A stretch of DNA of 64,000 bases from Echinococcus granulosus (taxonomy: Eukaryota; Platyhelminthes; Cestoda; Cyclophyllidea; Taeniidae): contig NW_020170503.1 of assembly GCF_000524195.1 (NCBI RefSeq), forward strand, positions 22,066 to 86,065, given 5' to 3'. Below, one piece after another: positions 50,126-62,100 of this stretch (the stretch's first letter is position 1; the number at the start of each line of letters is the position of its first letter). The translations under genes and the position numbers were made by a program. The notes below the pieces were generated by a model. That model was not told the DNA's origin, searched no databases, and saw only the letters and a program-made list of their open reading frames with translations.

Positions 50126-50454
50126 GCCTAATTAAGTACTTTGACTTAATACATAAAGATTACCGATTCTACATTAGGCATCATTCAGGCAGATTCAATG
50201 ATTAACAGACTATTAGTTTTTTACGGACAAAGTAGTCACATTAACAAACATGTATATGTAAAAGAAGCAGTGATCCATAAAATCGTTTACAAAGACTTCT
50301 AGCTTGTGCCTGGGAGTAGGGTTTTAGAGATTTACAAGCCTTCAGAGAAATGGAATGCCAACATTACCGGATTCATAAAGGAGGCTTAGTTATCTGAGAC
50401 TTCAAACCACCGATTAAAAAGAATCAAGTTGTTTTTTATGAAAACAGTGCAACG

Positions 50455-50600
50455 CTATGAGACTTCCCTAAGGACGCATGAAGGCATAATATGTAGGCAG
50501 AATATGTATGGTTGATGTGCAGTGGGACTAGGGGCTATAGACATAGCGTGGAGTCTAGGCCATCCAGAACATCTCAGGACAATCAACACTGAAGCCGATG
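50455..50600 (-). repeat. TRIM LTR fragment
   Basis: The reverse strand carries the LTR features GACATACTGCC-like core, GCCTTCATGCGTCC and AAGTCTCATAG in the usual order. The outer part is missing. Confidence 0.5.
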
Positions 50601-51054
50601 ATACTTTTCGCATTGGCTGTAAGATTGCAAATCCCACTTTTCACACCACTCTCCAAAAGGAACGAATCTAATTTTAGTCACATCCAATATTATCTCAAGG
50701 CTATTTCTCAACTGCCTATTCGGAGCTGCATGTTTGTCCAGTGCCAAGAAAAGGCCAAGATCAACTAGAGGTCTATCAAGGGAATACAAAAGTTGAGAGT
50801 GAGGCTAAAGCGTCAGTTTCCTCACGAGTGATTTTTGCTGCGAGAGGACCATTTTGTCTTGTTAGAAGTGGACAATTCTCGGATTGATAGGCAAATCCCA
50901 GATTTTTTTCTCAATCAGCGGTCAAGGAAGAGAAACCCGAAGTCGTAGAAGAAGTTTGTCTTGCACGATGTGTGACATCAACTGGTATTGAGTAGATAAA
51001 TCTCAGCTGGAATCGCTCAACATTCAGCTGTTTAACAGCTTGAAGGGAAACATT

Positions 51055-51415
51055 CTGTCTGCAGTCCACACACAAATACATGCATATATGTGGAAACAAG
51101 CAGAGTTCTGTGGGATGAAGCAATGTGTGAATTAGTACATTGAACTAAGAGATAGTTTGGAGACAGATAGTGAGGTAATTGTTCTCTTTGCTCGGTCAAT
51201 CTGTCAGCCAGTGAGTCAGCGAACAGTTAAAAAGAGCAAGTTCTAGAGATGAAACGGCAATAGATTTAGCTTATTTTCACATGTTAATGCATTTTTTCTC
51301 CACGAACTTGTTTGACACCCATCCTAAACTTGACTATTGATGTGGATGTAAAGGAGTTGTTACACCATTTCTGTTAAACGCTATCAGGAGTTGACTTTAC
51401 TACGTTAATCTTGAG
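51055..51415 (+). repeat. Dispersed repeat family R, copy 3
   Basis: Partner of 42430-42780: GTCAGCCAGTGAGTCAGC, then TTAAAAAGAGCAAG, and an end with TTGATGTGGATGTAAAGG / GCTATCAGGAG. Confidence 0.55.
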
Positions 51416-52983
51416 TTGCTTTAAAGAATGGCGGCACCCAATTCTTTAGCAGAAAAATTGGCAGTTTTCTCCCCCTAACGTGATATCTTAATCCTAAAGT
51501 AATCCTTTACAGTCGAAATCTGTCGAACATAGGCAGTTAGTGACTGGTGCGGTCTGCTACTACAGATCCCTGCCTTTTTAAAATGCTAGCCATCAAGTTT
51601 AACGAGAACTTAGCTTCTGCACCATTAAAACCGAATTAAGTATAATTTATTAGACAGGCGATTTAAAATCACATCATTTGCTAGCATGAGGGTACAGCAT
51701 AAGAGAAAGTTAATCTAAGGTACAACAAAACGACCTCTAAGAGTGGTGCATATTTGAGTCTTATGCAAAGGACCCAACCCAAGCCTTCTACAAATCAACA
51801 GGTGACCAAATGTGCCATTGCAAGGTCTTTTTGATCACCTGATGCTTTTATGTGAAGAGAGGTCAATATCAGGAGGATATGCCAGTTTCTTTATTTGTAG
51901 TTGCCTAAATTTGGCCCATCGCACTACACATATACCAGAGTCAGACTCTAAGTAAACTTCATAAAAATAAACTGCTACGCACCTCACCTGCAGCCTTTAA
52001 ATTACCACAAAAACTCATAGAATTCAGGTAATAAAAAGAATGCCTTCTAGTTGTACCTCAAATTGAATACTTCAAAACCTTAATCAGGCGATTAGAAGTG
52101 GCTTTCTCTTAAAAAATGTTGCTATAAAATTGTCAGAGCGTGAAGCTTTGCAAAACCTTGCCATTTGTCTAAAGAAGGTATGTCGATGTAGACTTAAAAG
52201 AATGTGCAGTGGAGCATAATGCATGTACACAGGTAAACGGATGACTGCACAACTTATGACTTAATTGCGCGCCTATCCGATGGACATAATTCTTCTTAAT
52301 TTCTGCAAACGATGTCTCCATGTATACGTAAATGTTCCTTTGACCTATAAAAGATTTCTTTGGGAGAAGGGTTTCCGGTAAGCGTACATGGCTAAGATAA
52401 TTTTGATTTTCCCTTTCAAAAAATTGTCGAATGTTTTTGTCAAAATCGTAAATTTCCTATGCAGTAGATGATTTTGGGTCTTTAAATTAGCGACATTCTT
52501 TGTACTTCGTCCCATTGCAGAACCAGGAGCTACATTTCAAAACAAATTAAGGTACCAATGGGAATGTAAAGAAGTAAGTTTGACCAAGGTCTACAAACGT
52601 AGTCCAGAAGACTACATCAGCTGTGCAGAAAATCTGAGCCGAGTTTAAGAAAAAAAGAAGCAAAAGACCTTAATTCATAGAAAATTGGAATCGCCTATCC
52701 GTCCATCTAATCGTCCATCCATCTGTCCATCACTCCATGCCACTGTAAAGTGACAACTTACACAAGAACTTTTTGCCTCAAATACTCCATTATGCGACTG
52801 AGTTTTCCCAACTGTGTTAATTTATAAGAACAGAGATTAATTTTCAGATTTGGCATGCAGACAACATTATTGATAAAGAAAAAACCTAACAAAAGTATCA
52901 TCTACAAGCATGAAAGAAAGCATCGAGAGGAATGTGCTCGTGAATTGGTTGCTTTTAGATTTCTTAGTTTTACAATCTGTTTC
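51416..52983. other. Region downstream of synaptotagmin
   Basis: Presumably holds the 3' UTR of the minus-strand gene. The nearest AATAAA I saw on that strand is about 1.1 kb away, near 51891-51896. It also contains a short GTCCATC-type repeat. Confidence 0.35.
52701..52738 (+). repeat. Short (TCCATC)n-like repeat
   Basis: Several imperfect copies of GTCCATC in a row. Confidence 0.6.
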
Positions 52984-53169
52984 TCAGTTGTGCTCTTGAA
53001 TCTCCTGAAGAGTATGCCATTGTGCAATCGGTCGGCGCGGATTGGCTAGCATATCGGACCAATGACGCAGCGCGGCACCGGTTGAGCTGCAGCCGAGAAC
53101 TATTCGACCGATGGGATCGGAGGAGCCCACTCGGTCATAATCCACAACGGTTACGATCAGATTTACTTT
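52984..53169 (-). CDS. SYT1: Synaptotagmin last exon (end of C2B)
   Basis: Acceptor AATTTTGTAG, phase 0, 62 codons including TGA (52984-52986). Encodes [14 protein letters not shown] (Ca2+ loop 3) and [19 protein letters not shown], then a short polar tail. Confidence 0.95.
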   Translation of the reverse strand, partial: KVNLIVTVVDYDRVGSSDPIGRIVLGCSSTGAALRHWSDMLANPRRPIAQWHTLQEIQEHN

Positions 53170-56100
53170 CTACAAAATTACATTCAAGTAAAAAATCTAC
53201 TCACTTCCTTTTATCAAAATACTAATTTATCTGATGTATTTACATGAGAAAAAAGAAGGTTTTGAAGAAAGCAGTAAGAAGCAGTCTTATGCAAGAATTT
53301 GAGTTAATTTAGAAATATTAATACCGAGTTTCGATAACAGACAACGGAAGTCAAAGTGGTGCCAAAATTCACCGGTTTTCTTGAACGATTTATTAATTCC
53401 TATCAATGACATACGTACAAAATAAATTTAAACATATTATTAAAGCAAAGAACTAAAAGTTAACATACGCAAAATTCCCTGTTTCTATAGCTACAAAAAT
53501 TATGTGTTTATGGAAAGGGATTCCAAAATTACCGGTTCCCTGATTCGGTATAATCATACCTCAACATGAATTTAAATAATGATTCTGAAATAAAATAATG
53601 AATTTTGAGTTTGCAGCTATGAGACGAACTTTTTACGGTGGGGTAGATTGTATCTCCATTCACAGCATATTAAAAGGAAAGTAGAGAAGTGAAAGTGCCT
53701 CACCTGAATAAGATCAAAAGGAACGTCGAATGAGAAGGACTCATTGTAGTAGGGGTTGAGGGTACACTTTTTAATTGTTGTCTTCTTCTTCTTTATTCGT
53801 CTGCCTTGAAGCATCAAGGAGAGCTTTACGTAGGGATCTGGCAACATAAAATTGTATTGTAAGAAGCTATTTACATAGTCACACAAAGCATTTAAGTTAA
53901 TCATTTCTTAAAGTGACTAAAAACTTGGTGCTTAAACTAAAAGTCAAATAGGTAATGAACACATTTGTAGTGTTTCCCTGTGATCATTCCAATGCCTGTT
54001 TTAGTACAAATTACCGTTGTCAAAGTACCGAAGAACATACCTGAGAGGCCACCTACATCCATCTTTTTTAGATTTTTGGCTTCCAAGATATTAACTGTCA
54101 ATTTTCCTGAGGTGGGAACATAGCGAAGCGAAAAACAAATGTCACCGAGTCGATTTTCCTGTTAATTTTTTGAAAAAAGGATGAAACTTTAAGTTATTTT
54201 TGAAATGGGGTATTAACAGTAATGAAGAAAGCAAATTTATTTGTTCCACATTAGGCGCGATCGTTTGTTTGAACCCTCGGTTTCGGTGATGGGTCACCTA
54301 GGGCTCCACCTTTTCACATTTACCAGTCGGCATGGCCTCCGGGTCATGTCAGTAGCCCCAGGCTCTAAAGTACGTCGACAATGTATATTTTGACTGAACT
54401 CGATGTCTCCTCTTGGCTTTGGGAGGTTCTTGGGGCGAAATATTGATAATAGCAGAAAGCAAACCCATTTCCAAGAACAACTACACAGATTAATGCTAAT
54501 GCGTTAAAAACCTTAAAGTGATGGGAAAAATACGTGTGTGACGACCCCTTTAAAAGGCTGAAAATGACATCTACGTTTGGCAACCAACAGAAAAGCCATT
54601 AACAACTAAAGTGACACCAGTTGTGGCCACCAGCCATCTGCAAAAGTTCGTTAAGGAGCTGTCGACCTTATCTATATGACGATACCAATTATGTAGACCG
54701 ACGATAATTCCTCCACTTCTGTACCGTCTGGATGGAATCCAGCTAGATACGGCTAAGCTATACTGAAGTAAGAACAAAGTGACACGGAGGAATGGACACG
54801 AAATCTCATTCCCATGGCATTGGTTCGGACACCTTTCTTTACTTATGACAGTGCTTTTAGGACGGTACTCCTAAGACGAGCGATGAACATGTGTGAGTAG
54901 TGTAGCCAAAGAGGACGGAACTCCAGATCCACTGGATTTCCTGAGCGAATTTAGTGATGCGACGATCAGCGGTCTTATCAGATGCATAAGAATTCGATGA
55001 ATGATGCGGTTGTTTGACGGGGGTTTCCTTTTAGCGCTGACGTGGGAGGCTGTCCGAGGGGAGCTCTGAGAATGACACTCAAAGGAGGAGAGGACCCATA
55101 AAATACTATGATTGCTTGTTCAACTCTCAGTTTTGGTAACGGTCGGCTTATGACCCCGCCATCCAACCTCCGCTGGGCAGTTTGGTAGCCAGGCCATGTC
55201 CTTACTTCCAAACCATGCTGTACGTCGACAGTACATGTTCTAGTCAAGTATTATGGCTTCTCTAGACTTTGAGAAATTCTCAGGGCGCTACACAAAGGCC
55301 TCCTATTTACACTAAATAATTAATAACTGGTTACTTGAACATAAAATATTTAGGTGTTTGACACTTATTACATCATTCACAGCTTTAAGTCATTCGAAAT
55401 TTATGTCACATATTAAAGATATGTTCATGAGGTATGCCGTGCAATATGAAATGTCTTAATATCCTTAATTCAGTGGTAGCTAAGGTAGGCTTCAAATAGT
55501 AGGACTTTATTAGCCATGTATTTTTAAGTGAATAATCCGTAATCGTTGGAAATTTTTAGCCGCCTTAAATGATCCTTTAAGTGCCTAATTGCTGGCGAAT
55601 TAAAGAATGCGAAAAAAGAAGCATGCATTCCATTTCCATTTATCGTATACATTAGTGTCGCAGTGCTATCAAAGTAAAAATTTCAAATGGCTATTATTTA
55701 GAGTTACACAAAATTCTATTAACAATAGTAAATAATTTTCCGGAAGTCACTTCTAAACCTAGTCTTCGCCTTTGCAATACGTTTTATCTGTTGCCGTTTT
55801 TCTGTCCTTAAATTTCAACTTAAAGCTATTACACGAAACTATCTTAGCGAAGGCTTTAAGTTCTTCTTGACTTCTGATTAAAAGTTCAAACTAAAAGCCG
55901 CTAACTTTAGCCACGAAAATGGAACAGGATTAAGAAACGGCTTAAGTAATATGCCGTTAATTTTTTAGTATGCTACCATGAGAGACAGCTTCCGAGGTCA
56001 ACAGATTCATCACCTTAGTAAAAGCATCCTGGGAGGATTGCATAAGGACCGCGACTGCAAGCTTTCCAGTGTGGAATATTTAGAGCACTTTTTGGGCCAT

Positions 56101-59100
56101 TGTGGGTTGCCATGACTGTGGTGAGAACATAAGTGTCATCTTGCAAGAAAGCTTCTCAGAAAACACATTCATTAAAATTGTGGAATATTACTGGTTTAGA
56201 TAACCTTTGAGAATATTTCAACGAGATTATTTTAGGTATGAGCTTAAGAAAAATAGAATCATAGCACGCGAATTTTCTGATTATTGCGGAGTGGATTGGA
56301 TTTTAGTAGATCGCAAACAATCATTCGGTACCAATTCATCGGTATGCAAAGAATAACAAACCGATTTGTGTTCTAAAAGGATTCCATTATATATAAAGGC
56401 TATTTTAAGAAACTTTATTTAAGTGGCACTCAAAAGAGCAGAATTAGTTGTAATCACATTCAACATTAGGAGAGAATAAAATTCGTAGGAGTAATGGAGG
56501 AGGGGGAAAGGCGGGAGAGAGGAGAGAGGAGGGAACTGGACGCTTTGATTTACTGCCAACTCATAAAAACGCCCTAGCATTTTGGCAGAGGAAAGGATGC
56601 GTGACTCAATTTCAAAAAAGTTACCTTTTAATGCCCGTCTCTCTGCCTTTTAGTCTGCACGCCTTAGAGACTGGTGAAGCAATAAAATTCTATACAGAAT
56701 CCTGAGTCATTTTCTACATTTCGTATAACGAGAGACCAGAGAATTATAGAATCTGCTTTCAATCAAATTTGGTTTTCAGAAAAAACGATTGAAGTGAACC
56801 AGCCCAATACACTAAAAAGGCCTTTTCACAGGCTCAATCACCATTAACTCAGTGAAATAGCTTCCCTTTTGAAGGGTATCCGTGGTAAAATTACGCAAAT
56901 GTCGCAACTGAAAAGCACTAAATTTCAACACAATCCAATTTAAAATCATAACTCCATTTCAATTAATTTCATTTTAGGATGCTAAAACAATGAGGAGGTA
57001 ACTAGTATACATTTCAAAATATACCTTTTCATTCTCCGAATCAGTTGGTTCAATAGGACGCCATTCTTCAAGAGTTTGGCAGAGATCAATGGAACCCAGT
57101 GGAATTTTCAGTTGGCCAATTTGATCGTGTTTGGAAAACCGATCAAAATCGTAGACGTAGAGCACCAGCGTAGTTCCCGAGATCTCCGCATAGGGCAACT
57201 AAACATAAAAACGGACTTCTAAAACGGATCAAATGTGTTGGTTTTGCGCCACGACTGGCACAAAACTCCCCATAAGTGGTAGGCAAAAAAAAGTAAAAAA
57301 ATTATGCTAGAGAATGGTCCAAACATATCCTGAGTGCTTAAAAGTTTGAAAAAATACAACTATTTCTTAAACAATGTTAAAGGGTTAATTAGGATACAAT
57401 TTTGATGGTAATCGGCTGAATTAAAATAATTTTATGAGAAAGGAATGCGTAACAAGAGTAAAAAACAATGGCACAAGAAAGGTGTGTTATTTTGGTCAAT
57501 TCCTAATTACATTGTGGCCTTAGAAGTAGAGAAAAAGTGTCAAAACATCAGAATGTCCAGCCGNTTCAGAGCCACTTAAAGTGATTAGACGGCTACCGTA
57601 GCATAGCGCAAAGGAAACCGCCATTCTGTTGATGGAATGAAGGAGACTGACTTCACAGAGGTGACCGCCTTTCGACAAATCTCAGTGCATTAATCATCTA
57701 ATTAGTCTCGATTTCTTCAGATGAAATAATGAATTTCAGGAAGGATGGCCAATTTCATTCCGCCAACTAGTTTCACTCAATCTGGCAATCATCGTCAATT
57801 ATAGTCAGTTGCATATAACTGTAATTAGTAGACAATTCCCGATCAGGGATACCTCTAATAAATGCACAATTAACACAACAGTGTCGTTGAGAACCTTACT
57901 GGCAATCAGATTTCTACAGTGTCGGAAGAATACGTTTTTAAAATTGTTTAGCCTACATTTGTAAGGCTTTAATAATAGTTTTTACACCTTAATTTTTGAC
58001 TCCACGGAATAATAAATTACCGAGTGCGCAAAAAATTTACGGCTCACCAAAATTAAAACGACTTTTCTAGCAAAATAGAAGCACCTCACCAAGTAGAATG
58101 AAAGTGAAATTAGTTCAAATTGGATTTTTTACTAGTCTAGAAATGTCATGAATTGGGTTGATAAATGAAAACAAAAATAAATTTGCTCTATGTAGGGAAA
58201 TTATACCCATTACCATGCCGCAAAAGTCTTTCATAGAAGTCTTTTCCGGTGGTAGCTTGATCTTTTCCCAATTAGTTAGGAGAAAATAAGTAGACTTTAA
58301 GAGTTATTTCTTGCAATCGTGGTTTGGCTTTCAAAAACAACGAAGGTTGAGGAAGCTAAAAGATGGAAGAAAATTAGGTGAAGAACAAATTTGCCATATT
58401 TAAAGCACACTTTATGCGTAGAAAGAGACACTATCCTCCATTTGACTAGGAACATTGATCAAAATTTTTAAAGGTTATTTAAACAAGTGCCAATAATTCC
58501 ATCCTTACCATCAATGTACACACTCGCTTCTCCGTATTAGAAGATGATACTTTCAATATCTACTCCACTCCTTGTCTGAGAGGCTAACACAATTAGTCCA
58601 GATTTTATATTATCAGGCGCCTACACTTAGACCTAATACATATTCACTATTTACTGAATTAAAGGGTCACAAACAACAACTGCAAACAGTTATCTTACTG
58701 TTGTATAAACTGTTACACCGTTTTCCTCATTGCCATGGTTGCTACCACACGCTTAGCTATTCTAAAGCCGTCGTATTATTGCATGAATTTCAGACTCTTT
58801 GGTTCATTCAAAATAAGAATTGGGAGAGAATGATGTGTTGCTACAATGGACACGCATCTTTTACTTGTAGCATTTCTTATATCTATAAAAAAGGCATGGG
58901 GAAAGTGCTGCTTCACCCAAAATTTGCCCTCCAAAGTGACAAGCATTGCAGAGAACTGCAGGAGTTTTAGATTTGTCAGGCAACCAAACTGACGAGTCAA
59001 TAAAAAATCGGCAATTTTGGTTGTCTGTTGCGAAGTTTCCGAAGCCAAAAACAGAGTGGATGATTCTATTTAATACAATGCGTAAAGGAGTTAGCTATAA

Positions 59101-62100
59101 GGTCAAACCTCACAAATAATTTCCAAAACCCCAAGAAACAGAGGTATCATTTGATCTGCCCATGTGCTGAAGTATCCTTTGCAATCAGTCATTAAAAATG
59201 ACTTAAAAGAAATCAAATGAAAACCTGAAATCTTAACCTAATCATAAGAAGTAGATGGTTTTGATGTCAGTGTATAGAATAATGCAAAAGTAGGTTGAGT
59301 TTGCCCCACAAAGTGCATAAAGTCATTATTCAGGCTTGTGAAAGTTTCAAAACAAATGCTAAATACCAGAAAAAGGTTTCGTAAAGTCCTTTACCCTCTA
59401 AAAATCACCAATCCATCCCATAATTTTTCCTAATTGAGAAATAAGCTTAAGAATTTCATTTTTAAAGCACTTTTCAGTGGTACCTATCCTGCTGTCTGCC
59501 TTGCTTTTACCTCTCAGCTGTCTTTCCAATTTCGCGTTTGATTATATGGTACCGGAAAAAAGAAGAAAACATGAGGGAAGTTCAGTGATTGAGGGTGAGA
59601 AAGTAACCACTTCTCATTCTATCAAAAGTGAAAACTTTTATACGGCTGATTTCCTCCGTACGAGGTATGGCTCTTTTCAGCAAGAATAGGCCTTTCCTCT
59701 GAGGAATTGACCATTGTTAGATTTTTGAGAAAGAAGAAGGGGTTTTCTTTCACAACCTCAGGTTTTGGTGATTTGTATCCAGTAGGCGGAATCCAGTTAT
59801 ACGTGCTTGACCTTTAGTAGGTGAACAGTTTCTTCTCATATACAGGTTGATTAATAGAGTAGCGGATCATTTTGAAATACTCATTGATGCGTTCATTCGC
59901 ACAGACATTTTTAACTAAGGGGACCATCTCTTTTCATAAATAAGTCAATGCACGGTCTAAAATAGGGCACTGTGATAAACCAGATGAAAGAAACAAAAAG
60001 AATCTTGTTAATTTTGCCCATCTTCATCTCAAACAGCATGTAAGTTTAGCCAATTTTCTTAGTTCCCACCACTGCTTCAAAAGCTGTTGCAAGTGCAGGT
60101 GAATTGTTTCAACATTCACTTCAAATATGCTAAAAATAGGTCTGGACACGCAATTTTCAAATTTACAAATTTACAAATTTACATAGTTTCTCTTTTTGGG
60201 AGGATAAAGAAACTATTTTTAGCAGTTGGGCACACATCTTTGGGTGATTTACCACCAAAAATAAGTAAACTTCAACTACCGGATGTAGCACCCTCAGTAA
60301 ACACTGAAAGAGAGGATGCTGTGGCATCTTTGGATCCATGTCCGTCTCCGTTCGCGGATCAAAGAAACCCAACTCACACTAGGCCCATCCAAAATTCTAC
60401 TCATACGAGTGGTTGACACAAGAGGAAAAACGTCACAAATGAAAGACAGAGTATGGGCTGATTGATGCATATCCATGCATTACAATGTAGGCATCCTAAA
60501 ACCCGTATTCACAGACCACTTAATGTACCAACAAGTCACTTTAGCAAGCTATTTCGAAATCTAAACGGACTTTTTGCTTGTTTGTTGTAGTTGTTAAAAA
60601 ACTGTGCTCTTTATCATGCAGATTACTTGTTGCCAACCGACCATAAAGGCGTTAAATTGCCTCATTATGAAAATGGGGTCCATCCTTTATAGCCAACATA
60701 CATCTGGCGCCTGCCAACAAAAAGAGTTTGGCAAGGCAAGTGCGAATTTGCTTCATCTAAAAGGATGCAAACTACATCACGAATTTGGGAAATTTATTTT
60801 CAAACCTTTTTCCTCGTGGAGAATCACTCCCAGAGTTCACCAGAAAAAAAACAGGCTACCGAGGCTTCAGATTTCCATGAATGCAAATTCTCCCAAGGCT
60901 TTATGCGGAATATCAAAATTTGCACAGAAGAGACTTTTCACGATGAATTTTCGCCATTTTGAGCATGTGCGTGGCATTTCGGAGTCAAGTCCCAGTTGAC
61001 GATGCCGCTTTCAGTGCCTTAACTGTCAATTAGGGCCATTATTTAGCTTGGACTGTTTAAAAAGATTTTTTTTTGTTGAAATCTCAGCAAGCAAACCAAT
61101 TAGCTGTAAATAGAACAACTTTAATCATCCAAAACTTTGAGATAAATTAATGAAATTTTACCTCAAATAGGTAGCTACTTCTACTCTACTGTAGCCAGAA
61201 CATCCGCAAGGCAACTTGTTTATTTTCGTCCCAACTCACTTCTGGGCGATTTTATTGTTGAACATTGGGAGGAGTTAATAATTATTCAAATTTCACAACT
61301 CCCCAAATTTGGAAGCCCCCCTACAGGCGACCATGAGCCAAATCCTATTTATTACTTAAGCCATATGTAAGCTACCAAAATTGTTTATTCGTAAATAAGA
61401 ATTGACTTGCAAACTAGGTGCTTCACAGACAAAATGCAATGAAGTAAATGAAATCAAAGCATCGTAAGTGAAATGTTCATGCTAAATTCATCAACTAAAA
61501 CGTGTGAAGCGCTGAAACTGTCGCCGTCCAGAACAAATTTACATTTAAATCCACTATATTCCCGATGGAGGGATAGGAAGGAAAAATTTAGCAAACCTGC
61601 ATATGAGGCAATTTTGTGACTTTTCATCGATATGAATAAGCAATTAGAAAGAAGGGGGGTTTTTTCCTTCATACCCGTGGCAGACAAGCTGAGCTAAACT
61701 GACCACAGCAATGGCCACACCATTTACGAACCCTGTAAATATTTACTGCAAGCCCAGAAGATGAAAAATTATGCAGGGCGCTCCGTTCTAATGATAAATT
61801 AGAAATGTTGTCTAGATGCTTTTTGTAAGCCTATCCCAAGGCGTTATGCTGCCTTAAAACAAGTTCTTCTACCCGATCATCTCGACCTGTGATAATTGCC
61901 AACCTTACACAGATTTAGGCGAAGGGGTGTAAAGCTGTCAGATTTTCCAAGTTTTTACGTACAGTGTATTACTTTTTTGTTTTAAATTTGGTTCCGAGGT
62001 TAGTAGCCCTCATGACAGAGAAACAAGTCCCACTTTTTGGACGAAAAAGTTGTTTACGGCTTAAAATACCATTTTGTAAAGTCCATCACAGCTTAATTGA

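Noticed and set aside
51800..51850. Minus-strand sequence close to RP..AQWHTL codons
   Set aside because: Out of frame and without the rest of the exon; chance similarity.
57564..57564. Undetermined base N
   Set aside because: Sequencing or assembly ambiguity inside an intron; no biological meaning.
58572..58970. 132-codon plus-strand open frame starting with TTG
   Set aside because: Non-ATG start, inside an intron, no recognised domain.
60604..60999. 131-codon plus-strand open frame
   Set aside because: Intronic, overlapping a second open frame; no domain recognised.
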